A stretch of 64,000 nt of DNA from Humibacillus xanthopallidus (GTDB lineage Bacteria; Actinomycetota; Actinomycetes; Actinomycetales; Dermatophilaceae): assembly GCF_006716675.1 (NCBI RefSeq), contig NZ_VFPM01000001.1, positions 1,178,001 to 1,242,000 of the forward strand, given 5' to 3'. Shown here in pieces: positions 55,274 through 63,884 of the stretch; the stretch's first letter is position 1; every line of letters begins with the position of its first letter. A program made the position numbers and the translations under genes. The notes beneath the pieces were generated by a model. The model saw only the letters and a program-made list of their open reading frames with translations. It was not told where the DNA came from and made no database searches.

Positions 55274-56218
55274 ATGCACCCTGTCCAGCAGCCCTACGAG
55301 ACCGGCATGCTCGCCACCGGCGACGGGCACGAGGTCTACTGGGAGCAGTGCGGAAACCCTGACGGCACAGCGCTGCTCGTCGTCCACGGTGGTCCAGGCT
55401 CAGGTGCCAGCCCGTGGTGGACACAGTTCTGCGATCCCGCGCGCTACCGGGTCGTGCTCGTCGACCAGCGCGGCTCGGGTCGCAGCCAGCCGCACGCGGG
55501 CGACACGACCGCCGCCCTCGTCGACAACACGACAGCCCACCTCATTGCCGACTTCGAGCACCTGCGCTCTCAGCTCGGCATCGACTCCTGGGTGCTCTTC
55601 GGTGGGTCGTGGGGCTCGACGCTGGCGCTGGCGTATGCCGTCGAGCACCCTGAGCGCGTCCGTGCCCTCGCCCTCTGGGCGGTCGTCACGACCCGTCGGC
55701 ACGAGGTCGACTGGCTGACGCACACGATGGGCCACGTGTATCCGGCCGAGTTCGACGCGCTTCTCGCGGCGCTGCCCGCAGGAGCAGACAGCGCGAACGT
55801 CCCCCTCGCGGTGCACCGTCTGCTCGTCTCCCCCGACCCCGCCGTGGCCGATGCCGGCGCCCGCGCCTGGTGCGCCTGGGAAGATCGCCTCGCGACGCTG
55901 GCCGGAGCGGTGCAGCCGAGCCCGCGCTACGAGGACGCACGCTTCCGGCTCGGCTTCTCTCGCATCGTCACGCACTACTTCGGGCACCACGCCTTCCTCG
56001 CCGACGACGCGATCACTGGTCGACTCCACCGCATCGCGCACATCCCTGCGGTGCTCGTGCGAGGCCGCCTGGACATCGCCTCGCCGCTTCGCGTCGCCCA
56101 CGAGCTCGCGCAGGCCCTTCCGCTCGCCGAGCTGCACGTCGTCGAGGATGCCGTGCACGCCCCGGGCGGCGAGGGCGAGCAGGTCCTCGTCGACGCCCTC
56201 GACCGTTTCGCGCGATGA
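55274..56218 (+). CDS. pip: Proline iminopeptidase (S33 family)
   Basis: 314 aa, the usual Pip length. It contains the oxyanion motif VVHGGPGSGASPWWTQFCDPARYRVVLVDQRGSGRSQPH and nucleophile elbow GGSWGSTLALAYA with Ser112. The Asp is expected in VRGRLDIASP and the His in DAVHAPGG, where most homologues have GH. Pip removes N-terminal proline from peptides. The atypical His context leaves open another S33 activity. No signal peptide; cytoplasmic. It is convergent with the P450 gene, 23 bp apart. Confidence 0.85.
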   Translation: MHPVQQPYETGMLATGDGHEVYWEQCGNPDGTALLVVHGGPGSGASPWWTQFCDPARYRVVLVDQRGSGRSQPHAGDTTAALVDNTTAHLIADFEHLRSQLGIDSWVLFGGSWGSTLALAYAVEHPERVRALALWAVVTTRRHEVDWLTHTMGHVYPAEFDALLAALPAGADSANVPLAVHRLLVSPDPAVADAGARAWCAWEDRLATLAGAVQPSPRYEDARFRLGFSRIVTHYFGHHAFLADDAITGRLHRIAHIPAVLVRGRLDIASPLRVAHELAQALPLAELHVVEDAVHAPGGEGEQVLVDALDRFAR

Positions 56219-56241
56219 CGTCCCGGCGCCGGCGCGCTGCC

Positions 56242-57576
56242 TCAGGGCGTCCAGCGGACCGGTAGGCGCTTCACCCCGCGCTGGAAGTTCGACCGCAGCC
56301 GCACGGGCTCGCCCGCGGACTCGATCCATGACGTGCGGGCGAGGAGCTCGCTGAAGAGCGCGCGCATCTGCACCCGCGCGAGGTGTGCGCCGAGACAGAA
56401 GTGCGGACCGTGGCCCAAGGCCAGGTGCGCCCGGGCGTCCCTGTCGATGTCGAAGTCGTCGGGCCGGTCGAAGAGCGCCTCGTCGCGGTTCGCCGACGCG
56501 AACGACACGACGACCTTGTCGCCCGCAGCCACGCGCTGACCGGCGATCTCGGTGGTCTGCGTCGCCGTCCGGCGAAACACCATGACCGGCGTCCACCACC
56601 GCAGCATCTCCTCCACCGCGGCCGGTATGCCGTCCGGCTCGGCCCGCAGCCGGCGCTGGGCGTCGGGGTGCCCCAGCAGCGCGACGAGCCCACCCGGCAG
56701 GCCGTTGCGCAGGGTCTCGTTGCCCGCCACGGCGAAGAGCCAGAACAGGTTCTCGAACTCCTCGATGGAGACATGGCCGTCGCCGCCGGCGCTGTCGTCA
56801 CGCTGCGCCATGAGGATCGACATGACGTCGTCGCCGGGGACGGCACGCTTGTGCTCGCCCAGCGCGGCGGCATACGCGTAGAGGTCGGGCATGCCCGCGC
56901 GGCTGCGCGGGTCGGGCATGCGGCCGGCACCGTCCGGGGCCGGGCGCACGGCGATCGCGGACCGGGCGATGTCGGTGCCGCGCGCGGGGTTGAAGGTCGC
57001 ACTGACGGCGTAGTCGGGGTCCTGCCAGCCGATGACGCGGTTCGACCAGTCGTAGAGCAGACCTCGGTCCTGCTGTGGCACCCCCAGCACGTCGGCGAGG
57101 GTGAGCAGAGGCAGGTCGGCGGCGACGTCGCGTGCGGCGTCCACCTCTCGAGGCCCTGACAGCATACGGTCGACGATGCGGCGCGCGTGACCCTCGATCT
57201 GATCCTCCAGCGCTGCGACCGAGCGTGGCGTGAAGGAGCGCGCGAGCATCCGTCGGATCCGGGAGTGCTCGGGCGGGTCCATGTTGAGCATCATCCGGCG
57301 GACGTAGGCGAGGTCAGCCGGTGTTGCCGGGTCGCGGATCTGCGTGCCTCCGAGGTGCGACGAAAACGTGCGGGGGTCGCGCAGCACCCGGGTCACGTCG
57401 GCGTGCCGCAGCACGAGCCAGTAGCCGGGCCCCTCCGGCCAGCCGGCCTGCTCGGGCTCCTCGACCCGCACGATGCCGTGCTCACGGCGCAGGCCGGCGA
57501 GCACGGCATACGGCACGTCGTCGACGTAGGTCGACGGGTCATGGAGCAGCGCGGTCACGGCCGCGAGATCGGCCAC
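56242..57576 (-). CDS. Cytochrome P450
   Basis: 444 aa from GTG 57576. The heme-binding loop ALGHGPHFCLGAHLARVQMRALFSELL has the axial Cys. The K helix EEMLRW (ExxR as EEMLRWW) and the I-helix segment LFAVAGNETLRNGL, with GNET at the oxygen-activating site, are also present. Substitutions such as MDPPEHSRIRRML fit soluble bacterial P450s close to the sterol/terpene/fatty-acid class. It hydroxylates a lipophilic substrate with electrons from a ferredoxin not encoded here. It follows the hydrolase gene by 7 bp in an operon. Confidence 0.93.
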   Translation of the reverse strand: MADLAAVTALLHDPSTYVDDVPYAVLAGLRREHGIVRVEEPEQAGWPEGPGYWLVLRHADVTRVLRDPRTFSSHLGGTQIRDPATPADLAYVRRMMLNMDPPEHSRIRRMLARSFTPRSVAALEDQIEGHARRIVDRMLSGPREVDAARDVAADLPLLTLADVLGVPQQDRGLLYDWSNRVIGWQDPDYAVSATFNPARGTDIARSAIAVRPAPDGAGRMPDPRSRAGMPDLYAYAAALGEHKRAVPGDDVMSILMAQRDDSAGGDGHVSIEEFENLFWLFAVAGNETLRNGLPGGLVALLGHPDAQRRLRAEPDGIPAAVEEMLRWWTPVMVFRRTATQTTEIAGQRVAAGDKVVVSFASANRDEALFDRPDDFDIDRDARAHLALGHGPHFCLGAHLARVQMRALFSELLARTSWIESAGEPVRLRSNFQRGVKRLPVRWTP

Positions 57577-57583
57577 CGCGCGC

Positions 57584-58351
57584 TCAGGCCCGCGGCAGGT
57601 CGGCGACGAAGTCGTTGACGAGAGTCGCGAGCCGCACGGGGGTCTCGAACATCGGGTAGTGCCCGGCGTTGGGCAGCACCTCGAGCCGCGCCTCGGGATA
57701 GAGCGGGAGCCAGGTCTGCGTGACGGTCTCGGCCCCCAGGGCGGGGTCGTGCTCGCCGACCACCACGAGGACCGGGAGCTCGCTGCCCCTCACCTCGTCG
57801 GCGAAGTCGGCACCCGCCCAGGCATCGAGCACGCGCGCGAAGGCGTCGACGTCGCTGTGCTCGAGGGACCAGTCGACGATGCGGTTGACGAAGACCGGCG
57901 TGTTGCGGTTGCCGGTCGTGAAGTCGATGATGCCGAAGCGGTTGTCGCGGCTCTCGGCGGCGCCCCAGAAGAGCCCGCGGCCGGCGTCGTCGAAGGGCGT
58001 CGGCATCGCACCCACCGGCGTGATGCCGACGAGGCCCTCGACGCGGTCGGGGGCGAGCGCGAGAACCCGCTGGATGACCGCTCCACCCATCGAGTGGCCG
58101 ACGAGCGTGAAGCGCGCGGCGCCGAGCTCGTCGGCGACGGCGAGCAGGTCGCGCGCCGACTCATCGAGCGACTGGTCACCCTCCTCGCCCCGACGCTGAC
58201 CGAAGCCGCGGACGTCGGTGAAGACCCAGCGAGCCGCATCGCGGTCGAGGTCGTCGACGAAGAGACCCCAGCCGTCGGCGGAGCCGAACCAGCCGTGGGT
58301 GAGCAGGACGGTGCGCGGGCCGGACCCGACGACGTGGTGGGCGATCGACAT
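57584..58351 (-). CDS. Alpha/beta-hydrolase
   Basis: 255 aa from ATG 58351, after AAGGAG. Features: LLTHGWFGSADGWGLFVDDL, nucleophile elbow VGHSMGGAVIQRVL, VVVGEHDPALG (Asp) and LPNAGHYPMFETP (His). It resembles esterases and haloperoxidase-like hydrolases. It sits 7 bp upstream of the P450 gene, so it probably prepares or releases the P450 substrate, for example by cleaving an ester. That link is inference from the operon. Confidence 0.87.
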   Translation of the reverse strand: MSIAHHVVGSGPRTVLLTHGWFGSADGWGLFVDDLDRDAARWVFTDVRGFGQRRGEEGDQSLDESARDLLAVADELGAARFTLVGHSMGGAVIQRVLALAPDRVEGLVGITPVGAMPTPFDDAGRGLFWGAAESRDNRFGIIDFTTGNRNTPVFVNRIVDWSLEHSDVDAFARVLDAWAGADFADEVRGSELPVLVVVGEHDPALGAETVTQTWLPLYPEARLEVLPNAGHYPMFETPVRLATLVNDFVADLPRA

Positions 58352-58408
58352 GACTCTCCTTCGACGGTGAAGTGAAGTGATGCAGCCCCCCGAGCCTAAG
58401 GTCCCCCC

Positions 58409-58563
58409 ATCGAAAGAGCAGTTCGTCAGCACGCCGGAACACCACACGCGCCCAGCCCGCAACCGAAAGAGCAGCCTGAAATCGAAAGAGCAGTCCGTCG
58501 TCGACGGACTGCTCTTTCGATTGGGGGTCACCCGTGGCGCGGGGGACGGACTGCTCTTTCGAT
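58409..58563. repeat. Palindromic repeat family B, locus 2
   Basis: Four copies of the arm ATCGAAAGAGCAGTYCGTC: one forward (58409-58427), one degenerate (58463-58475), a forward/reverse pair forming a near-perfect 41-bp palindrome (58481-58521), and one reverse copy (58545-58563). The same arm with one change (CGACAGAGC for CGAAAGAGC) is at 48607-48658. The array fills the gap between the hydrolase start and the rpmG stop. Confidence 0.9.
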
Positions 58564-58566
58564 CGG

Positions 58567-58734
58567 TCAGCGGGTCTCGCGGAAGTCCACGTGCTCGCGG
58601 GCCACCGGGTCGAACTTGCGCAGCACGAGCCGGTCGGGCTGGGTGCGGCGGTTCTTCGTCGTGACGTAGCTGAAGCCGGTGCCGGCCGTCGACCGCAGGG
58701 TGACGACGGGACGCAGGTCGGTGCGCTTGGCCAT
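58567..58734 (-). CDS. rpmG: Ribosomal protein L33, zinc-free (C-minus) form
   Basis: 55 aa: [20 protein letters not shown], then [20 protein letters not shown] and [15 protein letters not shown]. This is bacterial L33. The CxxC pairs of the zinc-ribbon form are absent and there is no Cys at all. Such C-minus paralogues replace the zinc form under zinc shortage and are repressed by Zur. A Zur-like box lies 43 bp upstream. The ATG at 58734 follows GAGGAG by 6 nt. Confidence 0.95.
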   Translation of the reverse strand: MAKRTDLRPVVTLRSTAGTGFSYVTTKNRRTQPDRLVLRKFDPVAREHVDFRETR

Positions 58735-58776
58735 GGGGTGCTCCTCGATGTCTCAGGTCGCACGATCCGCGCGACA

Positions 58777-58794
58777 GGAATGATAACCATTACC
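58777..58794 (-). promoter_or_regulatory. Zur-like box upstream of C-minus rpmG
   Basis: GGAATGATAACCATTACC, an AT-rich imperfect palindrome (AATG-ATAAC-CATT core at 58779-58791) in otherwise GC-rich DNA. Read on the minus strand it contains TATCAT, a good -10 element, so a bound repressor would block the promoter. The form and the target gene both fit Zur. Confidence 0.75.
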
Positions 58795-58823
58795 GACCGA
58801 GTTGCATTCCCAGACACGAGAGA

Positions 58824-58848
58824 GGCCCCCGCACGTGGTGCGGAGGCC
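58824..58848 (-). terminator. Terminator after the osmoprotectant binding-protein gene
   Basis: GGCCCCCGCAC / GTGCGGAGGCC, 11-bp stem with one mismatch and a GTG loop, 17 bp after the stop at 58866 on the minus strand. Confidence 0.75.
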
Positions 58849-58865
58849 CCTGTCGTCGGTGCGAG

Positions 58866-59786
58866 TCAGGAGGAGGCGAGCCAGGTCTTGGCGACCTCGG
58901 CCGCGTCCTTCTTGTCGACGACGACCTGCTTGACCATGTCGGCCAGGGCCGGGGTGTCGAGCTTCGCGGAGACGGCGTCGAGGGCCTCCTTGAGCGCGTC
59001 GGCCTTCTCGGTGCGCACGAGCGGCACGACGTTGTCGGAGCCGAAGAGGCTCTTCGGGTCCTCGAGGACGACGAAGCCGTTGGCGGCGATCGAGGGGTCG
59101 GTGCTGAAGATGTTGGCGGCCTTGACCTGGCCGTTCTTCAGGGCCTCGACGGTCGCCTGGCTCTGCAGCGGCCGGAACTCGTTGGGCACGATGTTGTAGA
59201 CCGACTTGAGGCCGACGAGGCCCTGCTGGCGGGTCTTGAACTCCGGCGGCGCGCCGATCGAGAGCTCGGCCTGGTGCGCCGTGAGGTCGGGGATCGCCTT
59301 GAGCGACCACTGGCCGGCGGTGTCCTTGGTGACGACGAGGGAGTTCTTGTCCTCGGCCGCCGACTTGTCGAGCACCGAGAGACCCTGCGGAAGCGCCTTC
59401 TGCAGCTCCGCGAAGACCTCGTCGGGGGCGGTGACCTTGGCGTTCTTGTCGAAGTAGTTGAGCAGCGAGCCGGTGTACTCGGGGAGCACGTCGACCTCAC
59501 CGCCGGTGATGGCCTTGAGGTAGGTCTCACGGCTGCCGATGTTGAACTGCCGCTTGACGGTCATGCCCTTGGCCTCGAGCGCCTGGGCGTAGATCTCACC
59601 GAGGAGCGCGGCCTCGGGGAAGTCGGCCGAGCCGACCGTCACCGAGCCGGCGGCGCCGGTCGAGCCGCCGGTCGCCCCTGCGGCGCTCGTCGCGGGGGCG
59701 AGCGGGTCGCCGCTCCCGCCGCAGGCGGCCAGCGGCACGACGGCAGCGAGGAGCAGGCCCGCGGCGAGGAAGCGCGTGCGTGTCAT
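58866..59786 (-). CDS. Osmoprotectant ABC transporter substrate-binding lipoprotein (OpuCC/OsmF type)
   Basis: 306 aa. The lipoprotein signal is MTRTRFLAAGLLLAAVVPLAACGG with the lipobox Cys near residue 22. After a Gly/Ser/Ala linker comes the OpuAC-type domain: VTVGSADFPEAALLGEIYAQALEAKGMTVKRQFNIGSRETYLKAITGGEVDVLPEYTGSLLNYF, typical of glycine-betaine/choline/carnitine binding. It is the last gene of a four-gene transporter operon (ATPase, permease, permease, binding protein) transcribed on the minus strand. It delivers compatible solutes for osmotic protection. Confidence 0.92.
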   Translation of the reverse strand: MTRTRFLAAGLLLAAVVPLAACGGSGDPLAPATSAAGATGGSTGAAGSVTVGSADFPEAALLGEIYAQALEAKGMTVKRQFNIGSRETYLKAITGGEVDVLPEYTGSLLNYFDKNAKVTAPDEVFAELQKALPQGLSVLDKSAAEDKNSLVVTKDTAGQWSLKAIPDLTAHQAELSIGAPPEFKTRQQGLVGLKSVYNIVPNEFRPLQSQATVEALKNGQVKAANIFSTDPSIAANGFVVLEDPKSLFGSDNVVPLVRTEKADALKEALDAVSAKLDTPALADMVKQVVVDKKDAAEVAKTWLASS

Positions 59787-59858
59787 GTTCGGTCCCTTTC
59801 GGTTGCGGCCCGGGGCGGTGCTCGCCGTCCGGATCCGACGGTGCTGTGGTGGTGCGGG

Positions 59859-60641
59859 TCAGGTGGTGGGGCTGGCTGTGCTGATGGACCGCGGCGCCTC
59901 GACCGGGTCGGGGCGCGACGCCTCGCCGGTGCGCGAGGACCGTGAACGGGCAACACCCACGGACCGGCCCGAGATTCCCGGCGACACGGCATATCTCTCG
60001 AGGGCCGCGAGCAGGAGGTCGGCGACGAGCGCGAGCACGGCGACGAGGATGGAGCCGCAGACCATCTGGACGTAGTCGCGCGAGGCCAGCCCGTCGATGA
60101 GGTAGCGGCCCAGGCCGCCGAGGCTGACGGATGCGGCGATCGTCGCGGTGGCGATGACCTGGAGGGTCGCGCTGCGCAGACCGGACAGCGAGAGCGGCAG
60201 CGCGCAGGGCAGCTCGACGCGCGTGAGGACCTGCCACCCGGTCATGCCCATGCCCCGAGCCGCGTCGCGCGCGGCCGGGTCGACGCTCTCGATGCCGGCG
60301 TAGATGCCCGAGAGCAGCGGGGGCACTGCGAGGAGCACGAGCACGACGATGCTCGGGATGACGAAGGCGAGGTCGCTCTGGATGAGCGGCCCGACGAACA
60401 TCGAGACGGCGAAGAGGAGCCCGAGGCTCGGCACCGCGCGCATGGCATTGGCGCCGGTGACGAGCCAGCGCAGTCGTCCGGTGTGCCCCACCCAGGCACC
60501 GAGCGGGATGGCGATGAGCAGCCCGATGACCAGCGTGATCGCCGTGTAGGCGAGGTGCTCGGCGAGGCGGTTGGGGATGCCGTCGGCGCCGGACCACTGC
60601 GCAGGGTCGGTGAACCAGGCCCAGATCGTCGCGGGGCTCAT
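59859..60641 (-). CDS. Osmoprotectant ABC transporter permease, second
   Basis: 260 aa from ATG 60641, overlapping the previous stop by ATGA. Six membrane helices; the coupling loop reads DAARGMGMTGWQVLTRVELPCALPLSLSGLRSATLQVIATATIAA. The OpuCB/OpuCD-like pattern ITLVIGLLIAIPLGAWVG is at the start. The last 45 residues (ISGRSVGVARSRSSRTGEASRPDPVEAPRS) are a hydrophilic tail beyond the usual end. It pairs with the 213-aa permease. Confidence 0.92.
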   Translation of the reverse strand: MSPATIWAWFTDPAQWSGADGIPNRLAEHLAYTAITLVIGLLIAIPLGAWVGHTGRLRWLVTGANAMRAVPSLGLLFAVSMFVGPLIQSDLAFVIPSIVVLVLLAVPPLLSGIYAGIESVDPAARDAARGMGMTGWQVLTRVELPCALPLSLSGLRSATLQVIATATIAASVSLGGLGRYLIDGLASRDYVQMVCGSILVAVLALVADLLLAALERYAVSPGISGRSVGVARSRSSRTGEASRPDPVEAPRSISTASPTT

Positions 60642-61279
60642 GCCGCCACCGCCCGGGTCCACGGGGTGAGGGCGCGCGAGATGACCTGGATGACGAGGTC
60701 GAAGACGAGCGCGAGCAGCAGGCAGGCGATGATGCCGACCCACACCTCGGTCGGGAAGGACCGGGCGTAGCCGTCGGTGAGGAAGTAGCCGAGCTGCGAG
60801 ATGCCGATGAGGGAGGCGACGCTGACGATGCTGACGTTGCTCACCGCGGCGACGCGCAGGCCGGCCGCGATGACGGGCACGGCGAGCGGGAGGTCGACCG
60901 CCCGGAACCGGGCGAAGCCGCCGTAGCCCATCGCGATCGCCGCCTGGCGGGTGGACGGGTCGACCGACGAGAGGCCGTCGGCCACGGTGCGGGTCAGCAG
61001 GGCGACGGTGTAGATCGTCATCGCGACGATGACGTTGACGGGGTCGAGGATCTTGGTGCCGAGGATCGAGGGCAGCAGGATGAAGAGGGCGAGGGAGGGG
61101 ATCGTGTAGAGCAGCCCGGTCGTCGTCAGCAGGCTGGCGCGCAGCCAGGAGGTGCGGCTCGCGAGCCACCCGAGCGGCAGCGCGACGACGAGCCCCAGCA
61201 CGAGCGGGAGCCCGGCGAGCCAGGCGTGCTGGCCGGCCCGGGTGAGGATCTCGCTCAGGTGGTCGAGGGCCCAGCTCAC
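60638..61279 (-). CDS. Osmoprotectant ABC transporter permease, first
   Basis: 213 aa, the usual size for OpuCB-type permeases. The GTG at 61279 overlaps the ATPase stop by GTGA. Membrane helices include WLAGLPLVLGLVVALPLGWLA and TGLLYTIPSLALFILLPSILG; the EAA loop is QAAIAMGYGGFARFRAVDLPLAVPVIAAGLRVAAVSNVSIVSVASLIG. It forms the channel with the 260-aa permease. Confidence 0.93.
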   Translation of the reverse strand: MSWALDHLSEILTRAGQHAWLAGLPLVLGLVVALPLGWLASRTSWLRASLLTTTGLLYTIPSLALFILLPSILGTKILDPVNVIVAMTIYTVALLTRTVADGLSSVDPSTRQAAIAMGYGGFARFRAVDLPLAVPVIAAGLRVAAVSNVSIVSVASLIGISQLGYFLTDGYARSFPTEVWVGIIACLLLALVFDLVIQVISRALTPWTRAVAA

Positions 61280-62457
61280 CGGGTGGACGCCCCTTCCGGA
61301 ACCTCGCCGGCGGTCGTCGCCGTCCGGCGGGCCTCGATGGCCGGCACCACCTCGGCCGCGGTGATCGTGCCGACGAGGCGCCCGTCGTCGCCGGCGACGA
61401 CCCCGCGACCGCTGGGAGAGGAGAGGGCGGCGTCGAGCAGGGCCCGGAGCGAGCCCGAGGTCGAGGCGACGGTGCCCCCGCGGTGGAGCAGGTCGCGGGT
61501 CACCTCGTGGTCGACGGCGGCCGCGCGCACCCAGCCGACCGGCTCACCGGCGTCGCCCACGGCGAGCACCCAGGGGGAACCGACCGCTCGCACCTGCTCG
61601 GCCGTGGCGCCGAGCCGCACCGTGGGCTCGTCGGTCAGGGAGAGCTCGGGCGCGGCGGCGAACGAGAGGGCGCGGTAGCCCCGGTCGCGGCCGACGAAGC
61701 CGGCGACGAAGTCGTCGACGGGGTCGGCGAGCAGCGTGGCGGGCGGGGCGAGCTGGGCGAGCACGCCGCCGACGCGCAGGACGGCGACCTGGTCTCCGAG
61801 CTTGACCGCCTCGTCGATGTCGTGGGTGACGAAGAGGATCGTCTTGCCGAGCTCGGACTGGAGGCGGAGGAACTCGTTCTGGAGCTGCTCGCGCACGACC
61901 GGGTCGACGGCCGAGAAGGGCTCGTCCATGAGCATGACGGGCGGGTCGGCGGCGAGTGCCCGGGCCACCCCGACGCGCTGCTGCTGCCCGCCCGAGAGCT
62001 GGGCGGGATAGCGCCGCGCCATCGCCGGGTCGAGCCCGACCCGCTCGATGAGCTCCATGGCGCGGGCGCGGGCCTGGCGCTTGTCGACGCCGAGCAGGCG
62101 AGGCACCGTCATGACGTTGTCGACGACGGTGCGGTGCGGGAAGAGCCCGGCGTGCTGGATGACGTAGCCCATGCCCCGTCGGAGCTCGGCGACGTCCATC
62201 GACGCGGTGTCGCGGCCGTTGACCGAGATCGTGCCCGAGGTCGGCGTGATCATGCGGTTGACCATGCGCAGGGTCGTCGTCTTGCCGCAGCCCGAGGGCC
62301 CGACGAGCACCGTGATCTGGCCGGTGGGCGCCTCGAGCGTGAGGTTGTCGACCGCCACGGCGCCCTGGTCGCCGCCACCCCCAGCCCGGGAGCCCCCGTC
62401 GGCCGAGCCGCTGTCGGCGTCGCCATAGCGCTTGGTCACGCCTTCGAAGCGGATCAT
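61276..62457 (-). CDS. Osmoprotectant ABC transporter ATP-binding protein (OpuCA type)
   Basis: 393 aa from ATG 62457 (MIRFEGVTKRYG). Walker A GPSGCGKTT, Q-loop VIQHAGLF, signature LSGGQQQRVGVARALAADPPVMLMDEPFSAVDP and switch His VTHDIDEA are all present. The C-terminal 140 residues form a CBS-like regulatory region (DLLHRGGTVASTSGSLRALLDAALSSPSGRGVVAGDDGRLVGTITAAEVV). Oddity: an 18-residue Gly/Ser/Asp insertion (DADSGSADGGSRAGGGGDQG) sits between strand 1 and the AVDNLTLEAP strand, where homologues have a few residues. It is first in the operon. Confidence 0.94.
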   Translation of the reverse strand: MIRFEGVTKRYGDADSGSADGGSRAGGGGDQGAVAVDNLTLEAPTGQITVLVGPSGCGKTTTLRMVNRMITPTSGTISVNGRDTASMDVAELRRGMGYVIQHAGLFPHRTVVDNVMTVPRLLGVDKRQARARAMELIERVGLDPAMARRYPAQLSGGQQQRVGVARALAADPPVMLMDEPFSAVDPVVREQLQNEFLRLQSELGKTILFVTHDIDEAVKLGDQVAVLRVGGVLAQLAPPATLLADPVDDFVAGFVGRDRGYRALSFAAAPELSLTDEPTVRLGATAEQVRAVGSPWVLAVGDAGEPVGWVRAAAVDHEVTRDLLHRGGTVASTSGSLRALLDAALSSPSGRGVVAGDDGRLVGTITAAEVVPAIEARRTATTAGEVPEGASTR

Positions 62458-62538
62458 GGAGATCAACGTACCCGCGCGCGCCGACACGTCGTCGGCCGTC
62501 CAACCCTCCGTTAGCGCCCTGTGACGCGGAGCTGACGA

Positions 62539-63309
62539 TCAGAGATCGATGATCGACCCGCCGCCGTGCACCGCCAGGGCGATCGCTGCCCCCACCACTC
62601 CCGAGCGCGGCTCGGCGGCCCCGTCGTCGGCGATCCCGAGCTCGTCGGCGAAGGTGCCGGCGACGACCCCCGTCACGAGCTCGGTCCAGAGCCGGGCGCG
62701 CATGAGCATGGCGTGGTCACCGCGGGCGACCCGGATGAGGCTCGCGTCGCAGCCCTGCGCCTGGAGGCCCTCGACGAGCCGACGCGACCGCGACAGCCCG
62801 CAGATGACGTCTCGGTCGCCGTGGATGACGATGGTGCGGCACTGCGGCCCCGGGCGGGTGTCGCCTCGCTCGATCCACGGCGCGAGCGCCACGACAAGAC
62901 GCACGTCGCGATCCTCCCCCAGGTGCAGCGCGACCCGGCCCCCCATGGAGTGGCCGACGACGGCCACCGGCCGACCCGCGTATGCCGTCCGCACCTGTTC
63001 CAGCGCCCACCTGGCGTCCACGAGTGGTGCCTGCTCGTCGCCGTTCCAGCCCCGGAAGCGGAAGCGGACGCGCGCCACGGCCAGCGGCCCCGGCACCGAC
63101 CGCAGCGCGCGGGCGAAGGGCACGAGGCGCGCGACGTTGTGCGACCACGGCCGGTTCGGCTCGTAGCCGTCCACCGCACCGCCGTGCAGGACGATGACGA
63201 CCGCCGCGGCGTCGGACGGCTGCGCGTCCCACACGAGCGCGGCGGACGGCATACCCCCTCGGCTCGTCGGAGCGACCACGTCGCGTGCGACCACGGGGGC
63301 GGCGCTCAC
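62539..63309 (-). CDS. Alpha/beta-hydrolase
   Basis: 256 aa from GTG 63309, overlapping the dcd stop by GTGA. The fold shows [19 protein letters not shown], elbow [17 protein letters not shown] (Ser), [11 protein letters not shown] (Asp) and [12 protein letters not shown] (His). It resembles dienelactone-hydrolase-like esterases. Translational coupling to dcd is probably chance gene packing rather than a shared pathway. The CGGCATACCCCCTCG 15-mer shared with two other loci lies inside its 5' coding end. Confidence 0.83.
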   Translation of the reverse strand: MSAAPVVARDVVAPTSRGGMPSAALVWDAQPSDAAAVVIVLHGGAVDGYEPNRPWSHNVARLVPFARALRSVPGPLAVARVRFRFRGWNGDEQAPLVDARWALEQVRTAYAGRPVAVVGHSMGGRVALHLGEDRDVRLVVALAPWIERGDTRPGPQCRTIVIHGDRDVICGLSRSRRLVEGLQAQGCDASLIRVARGDHAMLMRARLWTELVTGVVAGTFADELGIADDGAAEPRSGVVGAAIALAVHGGGSIIDL

Positions 63310-63884
63310 ACCGGTGAGCGGTGGAAGTTCTTGAACGACCGGCTGGCGGTCGGCCCGCGCTGACCCTGGTAGTGGGAGCCGTAGGCCGCTGAGCCGTAAG
63401 GGTTCTCGGCGGGAGAGCTGAGCCGGAAGAAGCAGAGCTGACCGATCTTCATGCCCGGGTAGAGCATGATCGGCAGGGTCGCGACATTGCTCAGCTCGAG
63501 CGTCACGTGCCCCGAGAAGCCGGGGTCGACGAAGCCGGCCGTCGCGTGCGTCAGGAGGCCGAGCCGTCCGAGCGAGCTCTTGCCCTCGACCCGCGCCGCG
63601 AGGTCGTCGGGCAGCGTCACGGCCTCGAGCGTCGAGCCCAGCACGAACTCGCCCGGGTGGAGCACGAAGCCGTCCTCCTCGGCACCGACCTCGACGAGGC
63701 GGGTGAGGTCGGGCTGCTCGGCGGCAGGGTCGATGTAGGGGTACTTGTGGTTGTCGAACAGCCGGAAGTACTTGTCGAGGCGCACGTCGATGCTCGACGG
63801 CTGGACCATCTGCGGGTCCCACGGGTCGAGCACGACACGCTCCGCCGCGATCTCGGCCCGGATGTCCTTGTCGGAGAGCAGCAC
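63306..63884 (-). CDS. dcd: dCTP deaminase
   Basis: 192 aa from GTG 63884 ([43 protein letters not shown]). The active-site region is [32 protein letters not shown], where the Glu before KSSLGR and the following Arg/Ala are conserved. It deaminates dCTP to dUTP; some actinobacterial members also hydrolyse dUTP to dUMP. The C terminus ends [10 protein letters not shown]. The 116 bp from here to the window end contain no recognisable feature. Confidence 0.96.
   Translation of the reverse strand: MLLSDKDIRAEIAAERVVLDPWDPQMVQPSSIDVRLDKYFRLFDNHKYPYIDPAAEQPDLTRLVEVGAEEDGFVLHPGEFVLGSTLEAVTLPDDLAARVEGKSSLGRLGLLTHATAGFVDPGFSGHVTLELSNVATLPIMLYPGMKIGQLCFFRLSSPAENPYGSAAYGSHYQGQRGPTASRSFKNFHRSPV

Noticed and set aside
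58409..58563. CRISPR-like or att-site array
   Set aside because: Arms occur in both orientations with irregular spacing and no cas or integrase gene nearby.
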